This document shows, in pieces, positions 23,557-35,297 of a stretch of DNA of 64,000 nucleotides (positions are counted from its first letter, which is position 1; the number at the start of each line of letters is the position of its first letter). The translations under genes and the position numbers were made by a program. This DNA is from Ectobius pallidus. Taxonomy: Eukaryota; Arthropoda; Insecta; Blattodea; Ectobiidae. The DNA lies in the NCBI GenBank assembly GCA_964059195.1, contig CAXKWD010000005.1, positions 90,099,882 to 90,163,881 on the forward strand, in the 5' to 3' direction. A model generated the notes under the pieces. That model was given only the letters and a program-made list of their open reading frames with translations, was not told where the DNA came from and did no database searches.

Positions 23557-24274
23557 CAAATTTAAAATTAGCCTACTGTATTTGAATTGTTCACAAACGT
23601 CATTTATTTATTTAAGCTTATGTTTCTTGCAATCACAAGACCTCAATTTTGTTAGACTTGATCCCAAATACTAGATCTTCATTTAGGGAGGTTTGTTGTT
23701 GAACTAACTGTGTTGATGAGTTTTATTAAATACGGTTTTAACTTTCATTTGTTTACATTTTGTTGCTATTTATTAAATATTATTTATATAAAATTATTAT
23801 TATATATTATTATAATCATTGTTATATTTTTATACTTACTGACATATCTATCTGTAAAATTTTACGATAGAATGAATAAATCCCAATCTGAGTTTCAATA
23901 ACGATTTTCTTATTAAAAATCAAAGCACTATCACAAACGACCCGGAACGGATGTAAGTTAACTTTTTTGACAGATAGATGTAGAAAGTTTGAGAGTAAGC
24001 ATTGCCATAGAAACGGTGTTTGACCTCGTCAACAAACAATCATCTTTTCACTCCCCATCTACTTCGAGAAATTCGTTCCGCTCTTGGGGTGAGTAGCAAA
24101 CGCCGTTATTCGCAGTCTTGAGAACGTGGTTAGAACGTTTGTGGTCTGTTTCAGTTTCCTGCCAGTTGTGTTTGCCCAAGAGGCAATAGCGTTGCCCTCC
24201 CATCTTCCCCTCAATAATCTGTCAAAATACCAAAGTAAAGTATATAGCAGTATAGTTCACGATTAATATTTAAT
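23557..24274. other. No gene recognised
   Basis: AT-rich spacer between two hAT insertions. Only short open frames without motifs. Confidence 0.5.
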
Positions 24275-24282
24275 ATTATTTC

Positions 24283-25497
24283 CAGTGGCGGCCTCTGATC
24301 ATGTTGCAGTGTTGCACAACGACCACTTTTGAATGTAAAGAACATTTAGACTTTCTATTGCTTTATACTATTAAACTACTTCCAAATCGTCTTTGTCATA
24401 GCTTCTTATTGACTGGAAACATGTCTCCATGATTTCTAACTATTTAAAATCATTTAAATATGTAAATGCGCGGAGGTCGTGGTATTGGAAATGCGACGAC
24501 TGGCTGCCTCATCTTGTCGGCTAGTAACGGATGCGAGACTTTGCGGTTACCCGCCCGGGGTTTAAACGTTTTGGTCGTCGCTTGCAACCCTGCAACAACG
24601 GGATTTTTGTCTTCGCCGCTTGTCTTCTCTGTCGCGTCGGCTGCTCTGCAAGCAAGATTTCTTCTTCCAGCGCGCGAATTATGAAGTCCCTCACAGAGAT
24701 GCCAATTGCCAATGTAATCACTTTGCAACTATGACTTTTTGTTGTATCTCCATCGGTTAAGCCTTAGATAGAGTTACATATTTTTATTTTAACTAAATTG
24801 TGTAATTTTCTACACATTAGGTAACTTAATTTTTTACGATTTCTAGAACAGCTAAAATCATAAAATGTAGCAGAAATATTGGCACATCCAATTTTCGTAA
24901 GTATGCCAAATTTGGTGATTCTAGCTGCCCTACAAGAGTGAAAAAACTGTTTAGTCTGACGTCATTCACATCTAGCACAGTCTAAATCACCCGTTCACTG
25001 ACATTAATGTTTACCCACTTCCCCAAGAGGTAGATACTTGACATTTGTCAGGCTTATAGCTTTTAGCCTATAATCGATGGAAAAATTCCAAAAACTTCAC
25101 AATTTAAATTTTTTAACCCCCAAAAAGCTTCGAAAATTTTTACTGGTATTATTGTTGACAAACTTCTAGGTGATAAACTTATAGCTTTTAGCGTGTAACC
25201 GACGAGAAAATTCCAAAAAGTTCAATTTTTTTATTTTTACCCCAGAAAAGCCTTAAAGTAGTTCTGCACTCTTTTTAAAAGGTTTAGTGGGCTAAACAGT
25301 AATTATGGGCTACGGCAGTCTAAATACAAAGACTCTATTTTCGTTACAATGTCAGTTCATAAAAATAAAAAAAAGCGAATGAGCGAAGCGAGTTTTTATG
25401 TATTATCAGGTTGCAAGTAATCTTAGTATGTATTTGTATGTATTTAATTCCAGTAAAACAGTGCAACACCCTGTTCCTACACCACGATCCGCCACTG
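24283..25497. mobile_element. Non-autonomous hAT element
   Basis: The 8-bp duplication ATTATTTC (24275-24282 and 25498-25505) is exact. Ends CAGTGGCGGCC and CCGCCACTG form a short inverted repeat. The 1,215-bp body has no recognisable transposase. A distinctly GC-richer segment (about 24465-24700) is open in several frames on both strands; the longest minus-strand frame is 24450-24728 (92 codons). This composition differs from the rest of the element. Confidence 0.85.
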
Positions 25498-25617
25498 ATT
25501 ATTTCATCATTTCCCAAATACATAAAATGTCCCTCTGTTACATCTCTGCTTTCCCTTTTCCCATTATTGTTTCATACAATATAAAGCTTACAAAATCCAT
25601 ACAAAACTCTATATACA

Positions 25618-25698
25618 GTGTGTTTCACTTAAGAGTCGGCTAATCATGCGGGTTTGCCTCGTGGTGGCCGCCGCGGCCAACTCTTACGTGAAACACAC
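25618..25698. mobile_element. 81-bp hairpin MITE candidate
   Basis: GTGTGTTTCAC at 25618-25628 is the reverse complement of GTGAAACACAC at 25688-25698. Pairing continues inward for about 22 bp (AAGAGTCGGC opposite GCCAACTCTT). The loop is GC-rich. No convincing target duplication was found. Confidence 0.5.
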
Positions 25699-26530
25699 TT
25701 ACTTATAGCTTTAGGTAGTTTATTAATAAAGAAACCCAGAATAATAAGTAAGTTTGTGATTAACGACTGACTAACGAAGCACATACGAAAAGGAACTGCA
25801 GTTGAATCTTCATTATCCAAGTCTCAGTTAACCGAAGTCCTTATTATCTGAGGTACATTAACATAGGTAATTGACGCGAAAACGTCTGGAAGTTCGGTTT
25901 CGTTGCCGGTCAAAATTTCTATGTAAGGAAAAAAAGTTTATTTTCATTACGTAACAATACAATACAATTCTTCGTTCCGCAAAGGTTTCTTTCTAGCTTG
26001 TAGGTCTATAAATGCAGACAGCTTGTACAGTACACGTAAAATGTTACCTAGCGAAGTTAATGCGAGCAGTCTATCTAGTGAACCGTAACACCAGGAGACC
26101 GATCGAGACATCCTTAAAAAGTACTTGAGAGGCTCTAGGGGGTAGGATTACTCCCACAACGTCTCTGGCCTTGAAGACTAACCCAGCCAGCGAGCTTCTC
26201 GTTACGTCTCGTTATCAAGATGCGCGTAAGATCAGTGAGCTACTGCTAGGCAGAGAGTAAAGATCATGCTGCGTGTTGCCAGCGGTAGAAAATACTGTAA
26301 TAGTTGAGTGGAGGGATAATGCCACAGAGACAGAGACAGAAAACACGTGGAGTGGGATAGCCAATCAGGGTGCAGTTACCTCCCCTAGCCAGGAACTCTA
26401 CGAGCGGTGAGACTCGCTCCTAAGGTAATCCTACTCTACTTGACGCTCAAGCGTCTGTTCAATAGCAATATTGGTCTGTTCCCATAACCAAGTCGTGTAC
26501 TGTTAAGTACCACGACGCATATGCACTCTG
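25699..26530. other. No gene recognised
   Basis: Mixed-composition spacer with no conserved frame or terminus identified. Confidence 0.45.
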
Positions 26531-26638
26531 TGAGTGGCGTGCACCAAACTCATGCCATTTACTCTTTTAGTAAACCTTACTTCTTTAGTTCTAACTACTT
26601 TAGTAAGCTACTATTTTAGTAACGTACTCTTTTAGTAA

Positions 26639-28967
26639 GGGTGGCGTGCACCAAACCAGGAGTAAACTAAACTCGGCGGCTTTCAACATAGAGGAATGTA
26701 CTAAAGAAGTAAACATTTTATTTACTCCCAGAGTAAATGAACTTACTCCACAAGTGGTGGAAAGCACCAACACGGAGTGCGTTACTAATGTAGTAAGTTG
26801 TGGAGTAAATAAGGCCAATATTTACTCCTACTCAGGGGGTGGAGTAAAGTTGTGTAGTAAGTGTGTTCTGTGGCATTTGCGTGAGTTATGAGTTACATAT
26901 CACATTAAATGGATTACATAGTTCAAACTGAGGATAAGTATACCAAAGATGAGAGTTGTGGCCTGTGATTTAATAAATATTAAGCGAACGACACCTAGTA
27001 GGGCATTTAATAACGTAAATAATTAAGCTCATAAATCCTTACATGAAATTTTGGCGTTTGGAAGAAACGATGTCAGATTCTCACTACATCCATGTGATTT
27101 CAGCCAGTCAAATGTGGAAATATCATTGCGGAGAGCGATCCAACTAGGAAGACGTCCACCAAAGGTGAGGGGGAGAGTGAGTGGAAGGGACGTTTGCATT
27201 GCACGGTACAAGGAGCGCATGTGCTCTCAAATATCTTCCTAGCTGGATCGGCCTTTAGATGCTGCAGTTCTCCCTAACTTTGGGTTAGAAAACGACGATG
27301 TATTTCAAGCTAATCCTATGGATACAGATATCGGCGAGGTATAGTATATTCCAATAAATGAAAGAGATTACTGAACAATAGGTGATTCTCATTGTTAAAC
27401 GATTTAATGTAATTATATTAAATTAATTTTATTACATTACACTTCTATAGCTTAACTTAAAGCACAACATTGCGAATGCCAGAATTATAATAATAATTAT
27501 AAGAGCTAAAAGTTCAATAGTTGCACCCGCAGTGTTAATGAATAATATGTCCTTTTTTTGACCCAGGTGTAAAAATGTCCAAACAGGCCACATCGGAAGA
27601 AAATTTGACTGACTCTGGGATTAGCGTACATTGAGAAGGGGATACATTGTAAAACCATTCCTTAAAGACTCCCCAAGTCTCGAATGGTGGAGTGAGACGA
27701 TACTTTCATGTTTGAGAATAAACTATAGTAGATGCTGCAGGTCTATAGTATGCTGCTAACTATTTTAATTAACCCTGTGGACAGGAAAGTGAGAAGCATT
27801 ATAAACTATATAGAAAAAAAATGCCAACATGAGTGCCGAAAGAAAATTTAAGGAGGACCACTGGAGGTTGAAGCTGCACAGGATCTAGAGAAGTAGTCAC
27901 TGAAATTATTTTTAAACACAGAACCATCTACATAATTATTATTGGAGTTCATAGCTTCCGAAATATTGTACCGCCATTTTTTGTTTAAATATTACATTTC
28001 TCAGTTGTAATATTATTATTTTTATAAGGTAATATTTTTTAAGTAAATGTTCTGTGCATTTGAAAAAGGACAGAAACATAATGCCCCTTATTAGTTTTGT
28101 TATCCTTTTTATCCCCCTCTTTTTCATGATTTTGTGTAATACTTCTTATTAATATTGTTAAACAGTCAATAAGTATTAATAATTCATTATAGTGAGATTT
28201 ATGATAAACAACTGTAGAATAATTGATTTATCGTTTTTGGGGAAGAATATGTAACTTTAGGAAGTATTAATATTTTAATATATTTTAGAACTTTATTATT
28301 CTTATGAGAGAAATAATTATAATATTGACAGTGAATCAATTATGAAAATCAACTGGAAATTCCAATTGTTTGCATTATAATACAGAAATAGTGTGCACAA
28401 AAATTGTAATCACAGTACCCTAACGTAGGCTACTAAACTGAAAATATTCAATTGAAGGAATTAAAATTAGTAATGAATAAAACATTACTATTAGACCTAT
28501 TTTAAAACATGAAGATTGTCATTAGTAATATTTGGAACAACCCAAATTCATATTCATTGTTTCAGCGAACCTTTCCTTTTCATTATCTGGCACTTGAATA
28601 ATACTGGCAATTGAAATGCACGTGTTCTGCTGCGCTGCACTAACGTTTCTGCTCTGTTCTGCGCAGAATTCGACTACTTTTTTAGTCAAAATAGTTTACT
28701 ACTTTTATTAGTAACAACTAAAAAAGTAACTATCAATTGAGCTCTCCAACACCAACTAAAAGAGTAAGTTACTAAAAGAGAAGCACTAAAGTAATAAATC
28801 TAAGACGGGAACCTGACGCAACAAAAACCGGTTTGTCTGTCTCACTCTAGCACATTACTCGTATGACTTAAAGAGTGAGACAGATGTACTGGTTCTTGTA
28901 TACTTTAGGTCTCCGTCTTAAATTTACTACTTTAGTTTGGTTTACTCCTGGATGGTGCACGCCACCC
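26639..28967. mobile_element. TIR DNA transposon, non-autonomous, superfamily unresolved
   Basis: Left end GGGTGGCGTGCACC (26639), followed by CCAGGAGTAAAC, is the inverted counterpart of GTTTACTCCTGG..GGTGCACGCCACCC ending at 28967. Subterminal regions at both ends are full of TTTAGTAA/TTACTAAA-type motifs. A second, partial left-type end (GTGGCGTGCACCAAACTC) lies outside at 26535, so the element probably inserted into or next to a relative. A frame at 27051-27242 (63 codons, RRPPKVRGRVSGRD) may be a transposase remnant but is not recognisable. The GGG start and TAA on the left suggest Harbinger, but the right flank is ACA, so this is unproven. Confidence 0.6.
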
Positions 28968-28972
28968 ACAAG

Positions 28973-31373
28973 TTCCCTGAAACATGACATTGTGGGCATA
29001 CGTCGCGCAGCGAAACTGACAATTTGTGTTTGTACTTGTCAGTACCTGAATTGACTTTTGGAACAAACTTAATAGTTAACTTTTAACCGAGTGAAGCGAC
29101 CACATGCCCCTAATCCTTCCATCTGCTGAATAAGTCAAAAGACGAAAGTAGATGACAGAATGATCGGATGGTTGGGCCTCTCCCGCCATGGGAGTTTAGC
29201 TTAATAGTAGTAACTTAAATAATTTGCCAATAGTTACTACGGTGAGGTTGACTTTCCTGGTATTTCTGAATGAACATCACTCGTGGGAGTCGCTGTATGT
29301 AGATTACCTTTGACTAATTTTAAAACCAGATAAATGCGCAAATATGTCACGGTCATTATGTTTTCATTAGAAAATAAGTTACCGGTGCTGATATTATTTA
29401 TCGGCTAATGAGGTTCATATACCTTTTCAACCTTTTCCTTGTGGAAAAATAATAATTATAATTATAATAACAACAACGTTAACATTAATAAATAATAATT
29501 TACTAATTTCTGAAAAGAAAATTCAATATTAAGAAAAGTCATTTTCAGTTCGAAAAAATTCAATTTGGAAAGTAATTAGATTTCATAAAGGTAATTTTAA
29601 TTTCAAAGAAAACCTTTTTTAATTCTAGAATAACATCAAAATCGAAAATTTTACTTTTAAAATCAAGAGAGAAATTTATTATGAATAAAAACAATTCCCT
29701 GCATTTAGTGACAAACGTTTCTCACTTTAAACATTAGGTTCAAGTCAGTTTTCCAAGCCATGTCAACCATTTGCATATCAGCAGGGTAGTTTTCCTGCAC
29801 ATGGCTGACGCAGCGAAGACTCGTCTACGATTTCTTCTAGTAACGAATTCCGAATTCCTCTTTCAGACATAGTTTAACGTGACTTTAACAGCACTCCATT
29901 AGGCCTACTCCAAATTTCTTCTGTTGGATTCAACATGCAGCCGTAAGGAGCTAAACGGAAAATTAGGATTAAATAATTTCTTGTTCTTGCTCATTTCCTT
30001 ACAATAAATATTTTTGTTACGGCTTTGAAGGCTAAGTATTCAGAAATCTTAATCCTGTTGCAAGATTTTTGTTCAAATAGTAACTAAGAGTAAAATAACT
30101 TTTCTAATATTAAAATACATAGGCTGTTTCGAATTGAAGATTAATTTATTCTGAAATAAAATTAGTATCTGAAATTGTAATTACACCTGAAACTTAACTT
30201 TTTTTTTACTTTTTCCAAATCTGAAGTTAAAAATTGTACTGTAGGCCTAGGCCTATTTATTCCGCACTTTCACACCACGTCATCTCTTTGCCTCTGTGTG
30301 TGCTAAAATCAAGTCGTAGGATGTTCTCTTTACTTGTTCACGACCCATTTAATAATAGTTATTTACGATGTCAGGTCGCTTATGCTCAGAATAGGAATCG
30401 AAAAACTTTTTGGTAATTTCGAATTATAGTGGGGTTCAGGCTCTTTTTGTTGGCAACAATTTGTACGAAACATTGAACACATCATGAACATCTGGGTAAA
30501 ATGCTGAAACCTGATCTGTTTGTAAAGAAATGAATTGATCTCCCTTGAAGTTATAGAAAAGGCAAATAACGAACTTACTTACTCAATGGCAATAGACAAT
30601 TTCTCAGCAAGCTAAATTAATATCATCTATTTTATGGAACCCGAAGGTCCATTGTCACCTGAGCCCGCCATTCAACCCTATTCTATGCTAACTCCATTCA
30701 ATTATCCCTCGAAAATCCTACTTCCCTTAAATCCAAATAACGAACTAATATAAAAAAAAATCTCGCTATGATAAGGAATTGCAGATGTTTCATGAATGGA
30801 GAGAAATTAAGTTCGTAAGTAATGTTTCGAGAGAAACTAAATATAGTATTTGTAGTGGTAAAAATGGAAGAAATGAATAATTATTTATTTGTACAAAAGG
30901 AAAGAGAACGACAGTGACATCTGGTGATATCAATAACCGCTGTAACGTGCTAACACCTTTTTCTTTACCCTTAACAGGCTCAGCCCGTAAAATGGAACTT
31001 AAATATAACAAAGACAGAGAGAGTTCTGTTTACGATTCAAAATAACATACCGGTATTTAAACTAGGTTGTTAAGTGCATTGCCATGACAAAACTGCGATT
31101 GCATTTAATGGCTAGGTCCCATAGAAAACTTAATGTCAACAAAAGAATGTTTCGTCGCATATTATTTAGATATCTTGAGTGACGTGGTACTAGTATTGGT
31201 ATGTAATCACAAGGAAAGTAATTAGCATACATTAAAACCATAGATTGATGTGTCATTCACGTAGTGTTAAGCGATTACATGCGCAAATTGTCCCAAATTA
31301 GGTCCACTATGTTCAGATATGTAGAAGATACCTTATACAATGCCACACTTGTTCTGTGTTTGAGAATGAAGAT
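28973..31373. other. No gene recognised; upstream region of gene 2
   Basis: AT-rich, with an imperfect AAT run near 29448-29500. The last few hundred bases should hold the promoter of gene 2, but I see no clear TATA/initiator pair. Confidence 0.45.
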
Positions 31374-31425
31374 ATGAAGTTTTTCAGTGTTAATTTCATT
31401 TGTATCCTTTCGTTCTTTAAAAATG
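31374..31425 (+). CDS. Signal-peptide exon of gene 2
   Basis: ATG at 31374 opens 17 codons (MKFFSVNFICILSFFKN) plus one G. A consensus donor GTAAGT follows immediately (31426-31431). The peptide is a typical eukaryotic secretion signal: one Lys, then a hydrophobic run. The donor is phase 1 and matches the phase-1 acceptor of the exon at 39026: G|GT makes Gly18. The joined coding length is 954 nt, an exact multiple of three. After splicing, IDA-QS around residue 21 is a plausible signal-peptidase site. The pairing is inferred from phase, spacing and signal character; no transcript was available. Confidence 0.6.
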
Positions 31426-31520
31426 GTAAGTAAATAGTATATTACTAGGGCTAGGATTTCTATGTAAACGAATATTTATTTTTATATTAGTTGAAATTAA
31501 TATATTGTCATAATTAATAT

Positions 31521-31861
31521 GGGGAACGCCGTAGCGTAGTGGTTGAGGCGTTGCGCTACAAATCGGAAGGTCGCGGGTTCGATCCCCGATGAGGTTGGTG
31601 AGTTTTTCATTGGCCTAATCCTTCTGGTGGCACTAAGGCCCTGGGGTCGACTCAGCCTCTAACATAAATTAGTACCAGGGGCAATCCTGGCGGCCGGTGC
31701 GTAAGGCTGACAACCTTACCACTTTCATGTGCCGAATGTCTAAAATCTGGGAGCCTCAACCTCCTGGAACCCTCTGGGCCTGAATGGCTTGTATAGGGCC
31801 TCTGGGCCTGAATGGCCTGTATAGGGAACACTTTACTTTACTTTACTTTACTTTACTTTTA
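31521..31861 (+). mobile_element. tRNA-derived SINE with CTTTA tail, in intron of gene 2
   Basis: Exact 12-bp duplication CATAATTAATAT at 31509-31520 and 31862-31873. The element begins with a tRNA-like head (about 31526-31597) with A box TAGCGTAGTGG and B box GGTTCGATCCC. The body follows, including a tandemly doubled CTCTGGGCCTGAATGGC segment (31773-31825), and it ends in a (CTTTA)n tail (31833-31858). Intact pol III boxes and perfect duplications suggest a young insertion. Confidence 0.9.
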
Positions 31862-31873
31862 CATAATTAATAT

Positions 31874-33562
31874 ATTGTTATAGACCTATGTTTACGGATT
31901 AGGATAATTGGTGTGGTTTAAGACATGTGATTTTCCATATTTTTCCGTATTTCAAAATAAGTTATAGTACATATTTTTAAACGTTTTAGAAAGACTTTTA
32001 TATTTTTATTTAATTACGATAATTTTAAGTATGTTTCATATTTTTTGTTTAAAAATCTGGTTTCTTGAATTATTTCTATTGAATGTTGAAAACAAGCAGA
32101 GTGATATGGTGATTCAAGTGTGGAACTAGTTCTGGATTTAGGCCCTGAAGATGTAGCAGGATTCAGAATGGTCCCCATTATTCCTTACGATGTTGAGCCG
32201 AGTTTCAGTGAGTATACTCATACAAAGCAATTTAAAGAAGCAATATAACTTACACAGTTTCAGTTTCAACATTTTAAACAGAGTTTTCTTAAACACTGCT
32301 TTACAAGTAGACAATTCTCATTAAAAGATTAAGATGTACTCCCCCACTACCAAAAAACTGTAGCAAGATATGTTTAAAATACGGTATCCTTAAATATGTA
32401 TATTGATACCAATCATGTGTTGATTTCTGACTTTCTTAAAATAGTTGTGTGGCATAATATGTTCTATTCTTTTCTGTGGCTTTCATGTTTAAGCAATAAA
32501 TCTTTAATAATTGTGCTCCTTTTATAGCTATGCAAGGTTGATAATATAGGCCTACAGCTATATTCTTTACATCATTTTGCACAATTTTTATTTAAAAAAT
32601 CTGATGTGACGCTCACATATAGTGCAGTTACTCATTGGATGGCCAGTCGGCTTCAAAGGTTTCGGTGTTTCTTTATGTTAATTGATCTGACTAAATCGGT
32701 CTTGGGCTTCCGCTATCCAAAACAAAAGCAACGTTGCACTATTCTCTCATTGTTATCACTGACCTCAGTTCTTCCTTCGCTTTATTCAATTCACACGTGT
32801 TATTGTTTACTGTAACTAGATCTTGCAACTGGGCATTTCACTCCACGCGGAGTAGACGACTAGCTGTCAAAATCGCCACAGGACATTCTTAGATTTTGAT
32901 TGGCTGGGGTAACTTGCTGATTGGTGCGGTAAAACAAAGAACATGGGTTGAGCTGTCAACAAACATTTCCTCCTAACGAAAGGAAGCCGCCTGGCCATGC
33001 AATGAATAACCAGAGTATAACTTCATCTGTCCAAATAAAAGTTAGCCTCTTAGTATAATATACAGAGTGAATCAGAACTCCACCGACAAACTTTCACAAG
33101 TCGTTCAGAGATGTTTTCTGAGTGTTTTTCATGTAAGGAACTCATGGTCCCCGATGGCGCAGTACCGAGTAATTGCATTGCTTTCATTTCTAACCCAACT
33201 ATCTTTGTACAACCAAAATTTCACGCTGTTTAAAGAAATTGTTCAAAATGTCGACCCCCCCGATCACAACAAACTTCATAACGATGCCTCGTGGGCTGTC
33301 GCACACGCTCTAGCATCCCAGGAGATTGGCCCCATCGTCAGCGGCTGTTACAATACTAGCAACCAGATCCATATTAGTTTCGATAAGAGTCACGTACATT
33401 ACACTCTTAATTTCTTCTGGGGTCACATGTAATGGTATCCTCATAAAGAAAATAGTTGCCATGAATTATGCCCCAACCATTGTAAAAATATGTGTTCCGT
33501 CACGCAGTTCGAATTTGCCGGCTTTGGACTCTCATCTATTTTCTTGCGGGGTCATTTGCCGC
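31874..33562. other. Intron of gene 2, no gene recognised
   Basis: A 121-codon frame at 33067-33432 has no recognised motifs. Its start, GTGAATCAGAACTCCACC, looks like a repeat edge, but no second copy exists in the window. Confidence 0.45.
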
Positions 33563-33576
33563 GTTGCTATGGCAAC
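33563..33576. promoter_or_regulatory. X-box-like palindrome (RFX-type site)
   Basis: GTTGCTATGGCAAC matches the 14-bp X-box pattern GTNRYY-AT-RRNAAC bound by RFX factors, which in insects mark ciliary genes. No gene start is recognisable next to it, so it may be coincidental. Confidence 0.3.
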
Positions 33577-33882
33577 AGGCTTGTTGACGTCGCCTTTAAC
33601 TTATGATATTTCCAGTGCAATTAATTAAGTTTATTATCTATTTTTATAGCCATCTTGTTTTATTGTCGGCAAATAGACAATTGACTGTCGCTGTTTTGAT
33701 CTTTGGACGGTCATGGTCCATAGCCTCCTACCCAGCGGTTTCAGTCTGTTAATTTTAGTATTTCTAGCCATAATTTGTGCTTTTATGAAGCAGTTTAGTA
33801 TTTAAAGTAATTTTAATTCATTCTTTTATCTGTTTTGTAGTTTTAACGTAACGTATTTGGTTTATTTACCAAGATTGTTTTA

Positions 33883-34252
33883 TGTTATGTTTTGAGGCGC
33901 GTACTCTAGGCCAATGAGGTGCTCGCTTTTAGTCACATGTCGTGACGTTTGTCGTCTTTTTGTTCTTAAGCCCTCTCTCTGAAGCAAGCCGCCATTGCCG
34001 GCAGGATCAGTTTTCAAGATACTGAATCCATTTTCATCTCTCGTGTTGGGAATTAAAGGGTTCCCGGCCCTAGTTGTATTGCAAAGTACAAGCAATTCAT
34101 TTCTTCATTTAAGTTGGTATTTTATTTTGTGATTTACGCAGAAGGCGTGTGAATCCCAGTTTTCTTCACTTCCCGTTCAAGCCGAATGGACTTGAATTGT
34201 TGTGCATCTCATCAGTAATATGGATTTACTGTAAGTACTGTTATCCATCACA
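33883..34252 (+). mobile_element. Possible solo LTR or 5' LTR
   Basis: The segment starts TGTTATG and ends CCATCACA (TG...CA). It is followed three bases later by TGGTGAC, which resembles a tRNA primer-binding site start. No second LTR, gag or pol frame is seen nearby, so this is only a candidate. Confidence 0.3.
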
Positions 34253-34255
34253 TAG

Positions 34256-34580
34256 TGGTGACTTATTCTGTTCATCTGAATCAATTACCGTAAATAATTG
34301 TTAAAATTAAATTGTCGCAGTGACGAAGCGACCTATGAAAGTTCGTCTAGCAATCACTCGGTCGTTGCAGCCTGCCCGACCTAAAATAATCGCTGTAAGT
34401 GCATATTCATTTCACGTCATAGGTGAAATCATTCTCAGTCGTTCAGCAAGGGCGACTTTAAAATAATTGCTCAAGTGTAATGCCGTAGTGGTGAAGTCGC
34501 AACCTATACAAGTCTAATCATCAAACTGACTCAATCACTCAGTCGTTCGAGCAAGCCCGACTCTAAACAATTGCTCTGGT
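34256..34580. repeat. Degenerate minisatellite, about three ~100-130-bp copies
   Basis: Blocks of the form CTCAGTCGTT..GCAAG..CGACT.TAAA.AATTGCT recur near 34357-34393, 34432-34470 and 34540-34575, with GTGGTGAAGTCGCAACC-type blocks between. May be the leader of the LTR candidate just upstream. Confidence 0.45.
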
Positions 34581-35278
34581 CCTCCGTGTCTACGCCAGTC
34601 TACGTAAGGCAAGCACCGCTCAAGAAGGATCGTGCTAATTCACCTCCCCTTGATCCCTCAGTACTTCAGAATTTTCCCTGGCACTGCACGGAAGAGGAAG
34701 TACGCCGTGTTAAGCAAGATCTCAGAAGATTCTATCTTGTGTCAAAGGGTCTATTCTGTTTATTTTATGTCCATTCATGCTCATATGTTCTCTTATCAAG
34801 GGGCTCCATAAAGATTTATTGAACCTGATTAGCATTACATCCTTCAACCCGGAGAGGCTTTCCCGTCGCCTGCGAGCTACCTTGGGAGCGGGAACAATAT
34901 GAAATTAATAAAATCAATCCTCCAACGTTGAACCTGAACAACATTCACCACTTTTCAATAACATTTCAGTACTCACTTATGTTCGTCGAATGATAAATGC
35001 ACTGAATATGTTTATATGCTTTCCATTGCCGTCTGAATCATAAACATACACAAAAATTGTATTTCTGTCTCATTATCAAGAATCAAAGAGTTTAAACATC
35101 ATTCTGACACAGTGTGTAGTATAAGGCTACTGGTATATAGGTTGATCACTTCATAATATCACATAAAGTATTTTAGCCTCCTTTATTTTAAAATTACTGA
35201 CTTTAGAACGTACCATATCTAACTTTAACATAGTTATTCCTGGTAACTAAATTTTATTGAATGTGACTAATATAAATA

Positions 35279-35297
35279 CTAGCAGGTGCCCGTGGCT
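35279..35297 (-). mobile_element. Helitron-like 3' end, split by an insertion
   Basis: CTAG followed by CAGGTGCCCGTGGCT is the start of a Helitron hairpin. Its continuation TCGCCCGCG resumes at 37576, after the inserted 2.27-kb element; the body runs on to about 37712. Confidence 0.6.

Noticed and set aside
33067..33432. 121-codon frame as a host exon
   Set aside because: No recognised motif, no flanking splice sites with supporting homology, and the sequence start resembles a repeat edge. Left unannotated as a gene.
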